64,000 nt of DNA from Pyxidicoccus parkwaysis (GTDB lineage: Bacteria; Myxococcota; Myxococcia; Myxococcales; Myxococcaceae), in the NCBI RefSeq assembly GCF_017301735.1, contig NZ_CP071090.1, positions 4,516,001 through 4,580,000 on the forward strand, given 5' to 3'. Made by a program: the position numbers and the translations under genes. Each line of letters starts with the position of its first letter. Within the stretch, counting starts at the first letter, position 1. Positions 59,330-64,000 of this stretch are shown one piece after another. The notes beneath the pieces were generated by a model. It was given only the letters and a program-made list of their open reading frames with translations. It made no database searches and was not told where the DNA came from.

Positions 59330-60757
59330 TCAGAGCGAGCGCAGGAAGGCGACCAGTGCCTCGCGCTCGCTCCGCTCCAGCTTCTTGAAGCGCTCGCGCG
59401 TGGCCTCCGCCTCGCCGCCGTGCCAGAGGATGGCCTCCTCGAAGCCGCGGGCGCGGCCGTCGTGGAGCATGCGCACCTGACGGTTGACGGACTGCAAGAG
59501 CCCCAGGCCCCACAGCGGCGCCGTCCTCCACTCCGTCCCACTTGCCTCTCCGTCCGGGCGGCCATCGGCCAGCTCCGGCCCCATGTCGTGCAGCAGCAGG
59601 TCTGTGTACGCGCGGACGGGCTGGTTCGACAGCTCCGGAAGGTCGGCGACGTCTCCCGTCCTGAAGCCCGCGTGGTGGCACGACGCGCAGCCCACCTCCT
59701 GGAACAGCGCCTGCCCCTTCACCACGGCGGGCTCGGTGACGTCGCGCCGCGCGGGGGGCGCGATGAGCCGGAGGTAGAGCGACGTCTGCTCCAGCACGTG
59801 CGGCGACAGCTCGGGCGACGAGGCCACGGCCTTCTCGCGGCAGGCGCGCTGCTTCGCGGTGCAGGTGCGCTCCGGGTAGAGCTCCGACGTCAGCCCCAGG
59901 TCCTCGGAGAAGGCCTTGGCGACCTGCTGCTCGATGGAGGGCTGACTCGCCTTCCACCCCAACCGCCCGAGCATGGACGTCCCCGTCCGGAGGCCTGGCA
60001 CGCGGTTGGGACGCCCGGAGATTCCGTCTCCATCCCGGTCCCCAGCGTCCGCCCGCGCGAGGATGGCCTCCTCCGGAATGGCCTCCAGCAGGCCGAGCCC
60101 GAAGACCGGCACCGGAATGCGGGGAGAGAGCATGGCCTTCACCGCGAGCGGCCCATAGCCCAGGTCGGTGACGCGGAAGCTGGGCTTGCGCAGGGAGTAC
60201 TCCGTCCCGTCCGGATAGCGCCCCTTCAGCTCCGTGTACGTCACCGCGACAGTGCCCTCGGCGGGGACGCCGGGAATGCCCAGGTCATTGAGCTGCCCGC
60301 CATACACGGGCTCGGGGCTCACGCCTCCGGGGGCGCGCCGCGCCGGCACGCTCATGCGGATGAGCACGGGCGCCTCTGGCCCGAGCTCCGTCAGCGGACG
60401 GCCCCGCCCATCCTTGAAGTGGCAGGAGCCGCAGCCGGAGGCATTCGAGAGGGGCCCCGCGGCCGTGGCCGGGTCCTCGCCCCAGCGCTTCATGAACAGC
60501 GCCTTGCCGGCGAGCATCATCGGCCAGCGGGAACGCTCCAGGTTGCCGAGCGCGTGGCCGAAGGCGTTCGGGGTGATGTCGAAGACGGTGGTGCTCCCGC
60601 CGGAGAGCGCGGCGTCGGCGGAGACGTCCGGGACGGGCGCGGCGGGTGGGCCGTTGCCGGTGACGGACGGAGAGGACCAGGAGGTGCTGGCGGCGACGAG
60701 GACGGCCAGGGCCCACCAGGGCCGCTTGACGGACAGGGACGCGCAACGCAGGGGCAT
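59330..60757 (-). CDS. Exported di-haem oxidoreductase (DUF1111/CCP-like)
   Basis: 475 residues from ATG 60757 (GAGG 6 nt upstream), with a signal peptide. Two CxxCH haem sites: GCGSCHFKDGRG (N-terminal domain) and GCASCHHAGFRTG (C-terminal domain). SGRPNRVPGLRTG and LHDGRARGFEEAILWHGGEA match the di-haem thiol oxidoreductase/DHOR family, related to cytochrome c peroxidase. The haem sits in the periplasm. The electron partner is unknown. It is surrounded by exported cysteine-rich proteins, which is suggestive but not proof of a shared task. Confidence 0.85.
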   Translation of the reverse strand: MPLRCASLSVKRPWWALAVLVAASTSWSSPSVTGNGPPAAPVPDVSADAALSGGSTTVFDITPNAFGHALGNLERSRWPMMLAGKALFMKRWGEDPATAAGPLSNASGCGSCHFKDGRGRPLTELGPEAPVLIRMSVPARRAPGGVSPEPVYGGQLNDLGIPGVPAEGTVAVTYTELKGRYPDGTEYSLRKPSFRVTDLGYGPLAVKAMLSPRIPVPVFGLGLLEAIPEEAILARADAGDRDGDGISGRPNRVPGLRTGTSMLGRLGWKASQPSIEQQVAKAFSEDLGLTSELYPERTCTAKQRACREKAVASSPELSPHVLEQTSLYLRLIAPPARRDVTEPAVVKGQALFQEVGCASCHHAGFRTGDVADLPELSNQPVRAYTDLLLHDMGPELADGRPDGEASGTEWRTAPLWGLGLLQSVNRQVRMLHDGRARGFEEAILWHGGEAEATRERFKKLERSEREALVAFLRSL

Positions 60758-60829
60758 GGTGGGCCTCGAGGGAAGACCGCCGGAAGCGGGCAGCAAGAGC
60801 TCCCGCTTCCGGCATGGCGTGACGACTGA

Positions 60830-61672
60830 CTACTTCTTCTTCTTGCTGGCGCCAGGGCTGACGCAGGCGTTGACGACGCTCTCGTTGGTCACCGTCAGGT
60901 TCCGCGCCGTGGTCTCGATGTGGATCTGGTCGAAGCCGAGGTACGGGTAGCTCGACGCCCCGGGGACCTCCTCGCTGAAGACAATCTCGTCGCCCTGGAT
61001 GACCTGGTCAGCAATGCGGACGTTCTCGTGGGGGAGTTGGAAGCGCCACTCGCAGGAACCGGTAGGCCTGGTGGAGAAGACGCCCGCGCAAGGGGTGTTG
61101 CAGTAGTCGCAGTTCGGGTACCCCCAGCTCCTGCAGGTATTCCGGCAGAAGGTGACGGACTGACCGGCGGGGCGGCAGTTCGGCCCCACGGGGCCCGGCT
61201 CGTTGATGATGGGCCCACCCTGCTGGTGTAGCCCGCCCGCCGCATACCGGAGGACGCCACGGTAGTAGATGAGAACGGAGTGGGTGGTGTCCTCCCCCGC
61301 GTTGGTGAAGGTGGAGGCGTAGGTCGTCGTCTCACCGTCCGTCTCGATGGTGGCGGTGCTGGTGGCCGAGCCTTCCGAAACGGACGACAAGAGGGTCCGC
61401 ACGTTCGAGCTCTCGTCGTCGCTCGACGTGAAGGTCCCCGCCGTCCAGTGCGTCGCGAGCCCGGTATGGATGATGACGCCGCTATGGCCGGACTCGTCCG
61501 TATCCACCTGCACGCCCGCGTCGCCTTCCGACGACACCTTCGCGTTGCCCTTCGCGCAGTGGTTGAGGCCGTTGTACGTCACGCAATCCTCGGCCTGGGC
61601 CTGGGTGACAGGGATGACGAGGGCCAGCACCGCCGCCCACAGGGAATTGCCAATCATTCGCTTCAGACGCAT
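60830..61672 (-). CDS. Exported hypothetical protein with Cys-rich centre and Lys tail
   Basis: 280 residues from ATG 61672 (GGAG 7 nt upstream). The signal peptide is MRLKRMIGNSLWAAVLALVI followed by PVTQAQAE. The mature protein begins with a small beta region (VSSEGDAGVQVDTDESGHSG) and has a Cys cluster in CRNTCRSWGYPNCDYCNTPC and TGSCEW. It ends in SPGASKKKK. It lies 72 bp upstream of the di-haem gene on the same strand, so they may be co-transcribed. Function unknown. Confidence 0.75.
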   Translation of the reverse strand: MRLKRMIGNSLWAAVLALVIPVTQAQAEDCVTYNGLNHCAKGNAKVSSEGDAGVQVDTDESGHSGVIIHTGLATHWTAGTFTSSDDESSNVRTLLSSVSEGSATSTATIETDGETTTYASTFTNAGEDTTHSVLIYYRGVLRYAAGGLHQQGGPIINEPGPVGPNCRPAGQSVTFCRNTCRSWGYPNCDYCNTPCAGVFSTRPTGSCEWRFQLPHENVRIADQVIQGDEIVFSEEVPGASSYPYLGFDQIHIETTARNLTVTNESVVNACVSPGASKKKK

Positions 61673-62014
61673 GCGGGGACTCCAGTTGCCTGTCCAGGGG
61701 CAATCCCTGGCAGCGGACGCACCGCCAGTACAATGCCCATGCCAGCCATTGCACACTCTGTAGTCGGATTACATCTGTAGCCATCGCCGTTACAGTTGCT
61801 TTCACAAACGTGACGGGATTGGCTACACGCCGAACCCGGCGCTCCGGCGCCACGTGTCTTGCTTTATCATATAATTGCCGTCGGGGCGAACTCGACCACG
61901 GAGTCGTGCAGCACGCGCGGCACCGGCCGGAATGAGTGGCCGCGACGAATTCTGGGACGACTTCCAGGCGCCGGCCTCTTCGGAGCGAGTGCATCTCGAA
62001 GTGGAGGAACCCCC
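61673..62014. promoter_or_regulatory. Divergent promoter region with a TATAAT box
   Basis: 342 bp between the leftward exported protein and the rightward small lipoprotein. A perfect TATAAT lies at 61870-61875 in an A/T-rich patch; the -35 is not recognisable at 17 bp. The reverse strand there reads TATGAT, so transcription either way is possible. No gene found. Confidence 0.4.
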
Positions 62015-62311
62015 ATGAAGCGTCTCCTGATGTGCGTCCTGCTGTTCGCGGCACCCCTCGTGGCCTGTGGTGGAGAAGAGCTCCCGCTGTCTGAAACCGA
62101 CGAAGCCCAGGTCTCCACCGCTCCGGAAGCGCCGGCGGTGGAGCACGAGGGCGCGCAGGTGGAAGCCGCCGCGGGTTGCTGGGTCACCCTGCGCACGTGC
62201 ACCGTCTACACCTCCGGAGGAATCCGGATCCCCGACTGCTCGGCGACGAACTGCACCTGGCAGCAGCAGCTCAACCACTGCTGGGGGCTCTGGAACGACA
62301 TCTGTAGCTGA
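62015..62311 (+). CDS. Small cysteine-rich lipoprotein
   Basis: 98 residues from ATG 62015 (GGAGG 7 nt upstream). Signal peptide with lipobox LVAC. An acidic Ala/Glu linker of about 35 residues separates it from a 45-residue C-terminal core with six Cys and four Trp (GCWVTLRTCTVYT, DCSATNCTWQQQ, HCWGLWNDICS). The core probably folds with three disulfides. The longer frame upstream lacks an RBS. No family recognised. Confidence 0.75.
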   Translation: MKRLLMCVLLFAAPLVACGGEELPLSETDEAQVSTAPEAPAVEHEGAQVEAAAGCWVTLRTCTVYTSGGIRIPDCSATNCTWQQQLNHCWGLWNDICS

Positions 62312-62539
62312 CAGCGTCGGACGGCGGCCTCCCCAGACGGCAGGGGTGTCTGGGGAGGTGCAGCTCGCCCGCTCGGTGGAGACCCTGCGCGCATGGGTCT
62401 CTCGGCAGCGCGGGCTGGCCGCCCGCCCGGGGCGGTTAACGCTTCTTAATGAACGCGCAACGCCAGGGACAGCAGGGGACGGCAGTCTCCGCGCTCATTC
62501 CTGGAGCGCGAAGGCGCTCCCGACTGAAGGAGCGACCTC

Positions 62540-63139
62540 ATGGCACTGGCAACGATGCGGGCCCCCCGCCGCGAGCCCATGGTGTTCGGCTACGCGCTGG
62601 ACACCCTGCTGGCGACGGTGTCGCCGCTGATGCCTCTCACCCTCAAGGCCCTGGAGCGGCAGGGCATCTTCGCCAGCCGCCCCCTGCTCACGGCCTACCC
62701 CTGCTCGGTGTGGCCGGCCACCATCCGCCTGCTGGCGAGCACCACCCTGCCCCACCTGGAGCGCGACGAGGCCGAGTACGCCCTGGGCCGCGCCTTCGCC
62801 GAGCACTTCATCCAGGCGCGCATGGGCACGGTACTCCAGGGCTTCGCCCAGGTGGTGGGCACCGAGCAGATGCTGCTGCGCCTGTCTCGCGCGCTGCGCT
62901 CCACCAACAACTTCCTCGACGTCTCCGTGCGCCCCCACGGCGACGAAGGCGGCTGGGAGTTGCGGCTGCACCCGGTGCTCGAGTTCTCCGACCACCCGCG
63001 CCGCCTGGCGGACCCGCCCCACTTCGCACGGGGCCTGCTCACCTACGCCTTCCAGCACGGCGGCGCCCCCTCCGCGCGGCTGACCCTCGTCGACCACGAC
63101 GAGGGCCGCGCCCTCACCACCTTCCACGTGAGCCTGTAG
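62540..63139 (+). CDS. DUF2378 (TIGR02265) family protein
   Basis: 199 residues from ATG 62540 (GGAG 7 nt upstream). FGYALDTLLATVSPLMPLTLKALERQGIF, an ERDEAEYALGRAFAEHFIQ helix and a DVSVRPHGDEGGWELRLHPVLEFSDHP C-terminal part match this family, which is expanded in Myxococcus. Soluble, no signal peptide. The role of the family is not established. A 7-bp hairpin (GGAGCGC/GCGCTCC, loop GAAG) at 62503-62520 lies just before the Shine-Dalgarno. Confidence 0.85.
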   Translation: MALATMRAPRREPMVFGYALDTLLATVSPLMPLTLKALERQGIFASRPLLTAYPCSVWPATIRLLASTTLPHLERDEAEYALGRAFAEHFIQARMGTVLQGFAQVVGTEQMLLRLSRALRSTNNFLDVSVRPHGDEGGWELRLHPVLEFSDHPRRLADPPHFARGLLTYAFQHGGAPSARLTLVDHDEGRALTTFHVSL

Positions 63140-63167
63140 GGCCAGAACGCCCGCCGAGGTGGGCTCG

Positions 63168-63383
63168 CTACCTGCAGAACTGCGGCTGGTTGTCGCAGTC
63201 ACGGCACAGGCCATTCACACACACCGTCGTGCCAGGACACCAGTCATCCGGCTCCGCACACGCCAACCCCTGCCGTGCCTCGCCCAGCGACTCGTCCGCC
63301 GTCGCCTCGGGGCCACCACCACAGCCAGCCAGGGCCAGCACCGCCATCAGTCCCAGGACCTTCTTCGTGTCGATGCTTCCCAT
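63168..63383 (-). CDS. Very small cysteine-rich lipoprotein
   Basis: 71 residues from ATG 63383 (GGGAG 7 nt upstream). The signal peptide ends in the lipobox LAGC. The mature 50 residues have six Cys after the lipid Cys (CAEPDDWCPGTTVCVNGLC, DCDNQPQFC), like a small disulfide-rich secreted peptide. No family recognised. It is convergent with the DUF2378 gene (28-bp gap). Confidence 0.72.
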   Translation of the reverse strand: MGSIDTKKVLGLMAVLALAGCGGGPEATADESLGEARQGLACAEPDDWCPGTTVCVNGLCRDCDNQPQFCR

Positions 63384-63490
63384 GGCAACGCTCCCTTCGG
63401 TTGGAGGACAGCGGCGCCATGTTCATTTGAAATTCAATTGCATCAGTACCGAATCAACCAACTCCACCCATTCTATCCAGGAATGAACAG

Positions 63491-63514
63491 AGGCCCGCCC
63501 CGCGGGGCAGGCCT
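63491..63514 (-). terminator. Hairpin after the right-edge monooxygenase
   Basis: AGGCC-C-GCCCC, 2-nt loop, GGGGC-A-GGCCT, 19 bp past the stop codon. Minus-strand tail CTGTTCATTCC is weak in T. Confidence 0.4.
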
Positions 63515-63533
63515 GGGGTACGGGCGTTCCGGC

Positions 63534-64000
63534 TCAGGGACGGGGAGCGTCCACCATCCTCTGAATCTCCTCGAAGTGTTCGACCATGTGCTCGAGCGCG
63601 TTCTCCGACACGAAGTCGAGCCCCTCCATCGCGCCCGCCGCCGCTTCCGCGGCCCGTGCGAACATGCGCGCCTCGTAGGCCGCCACCGCGCGACTCCAGT
63701 CGGAGTCCCCGGCAAGCCCCAGCGCCAGCTCCGCCGCATCCAGCATGGCCATGTTCACGCCCTCGCCGGAGAACGGCGGCATGACATGCGCCGCGTCTCC
63801 CAGCAGCGTCACGCCCGGCCGGTGCGTCCACCGGTGCCCCACCGGGAGCGCGACGATGGGGCGCGGGACGATGGTGTCATTGCACACGTCGATGAACCGG
63901 AGCAGCGAAGGCGCCCACCCCGCGAAGCGCGCCTTGAGCATCTCGCGAGCACGACTGGACGAGGACAGGTCCAGGCCGCCCTGCTGGAGCCAGTCCTCGG
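63534..64000 (-). CDS. FAD-dependent monooxygenase, C-terminal part (start beyond window)
   Basis: About 155 codons are visible; the N-terminal part lies right of the window. VTLLGDAAHVMPPFSGEGVNMAMLDAAELA is the GD motif of TetX/PHBH-like flavin monooxygenases, and VALPVGHRWTHRPG precedes it. The C-terminal helix region (VSENALEHMVEHFEEIQRMV) ends the protein. The substrate is unknown. It is not closely similar to the hydroxylase at 14.8-16.4 kb beyond this motif. Confidence 0.82.
   Translation of the reverse strand, partial: EDWLQQGGLDLSSSSRAREMLKARFAGWAPSLLRFIDVCNDTIVPRPIVALPVGHRWTHRPGVTLLGDAAHVMPPFSGEGVNMAMLDAAELALGLAGDSDWSRAVAAYEARMFARAAEAAAGAMEGLDFVSENALEHMVEHFEEIQRMVDAPRP

Overview
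The window is high-GC (roughly 70%) DNA with a strong GC/GC3 bias that produces very long antisense shadow frames. It most likely comes from a myxobacterium of the Myxococcaceae (Myxococcus or a close relative). The best markers are a DUF2378/TIGR02265 protein (a myxobacterial paralogous family), many small cysteine-rich lipoproteins, DnxDGxxD-repeat lipoproteins, and a fused AAA-ATPase/BTAD regulator. I see no rRNA, tRNA, CRISPR array, IS element or prophage. Both edge genes are cut: rlmN at the left and an FAD monooxygenase at the right.

Layout. 0.0-10.4 kb is mostly minus-strand central metabolism: rlmN, ndk, sucD, sucC, a plus-strand S41 peptidase, sdhB, sdhA, mdh and icd. 10.8-17.3 kb is an accessory block. 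It holds a degenerate GHKL ATPase protein, a PilZ/acyltransferase-like protein coupled to a haem-oxygenase-like di-iron protein, an MhpA-like flavin hydroxylase and a 70-residue orphan. 17.4-32 kb is a divergent pair of operons around chorismate. menF-D-H-A-C-E run leftward from the centre. aroF-menG-aroK-aroDE-aroC-aroB-aroA run rightward, and every junction there overlaps. Citrate synthase follows.

33.4-38.3 kb carries an acyl-CoA synthetase, a zinc-ribbon/poly-acidic protein, an exported DUF151 protein and pyruvate kinase. 38.3-45.5 kb is a leftward housekeeping run: lepA, lepB, pyrB, pyrC, carA and a conserved orphan. 45.8-54 kb carries an RHH regulator with UDP-xylose synthase and an epimerase. 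It also holds a cupin, SPOR, HU-like and FecR-like gene series, then mnmA and the CCA/poly(A) polymerase gene. 54-64 kb is accessory: a SARP-like ATPase regulator preceded by diverged 63-65 bp tandem repeats, then a series of small exported cysteine-rich proteins, a di-haem oxidoreductase and a DUF2378 protein.

How the genes work together. gltA, icd, sucCD, sdhAB and mdh cover much of the TCA cycle. The aro operon makes chorismate, which the divergent men operon turns towards menaquinone, the quinone that succinate dehydrogenase would reduce. Two expected parts are absent here: menB and a membrane anchor for SdhAB. The least explained parts are the PilZ/di-iron module (11.7-14.7 kb), the repeat-flanked SARP regulator (54.1-56.7 kb) and the small exported cysteine-rich proteins (57.9-63.4 kb).
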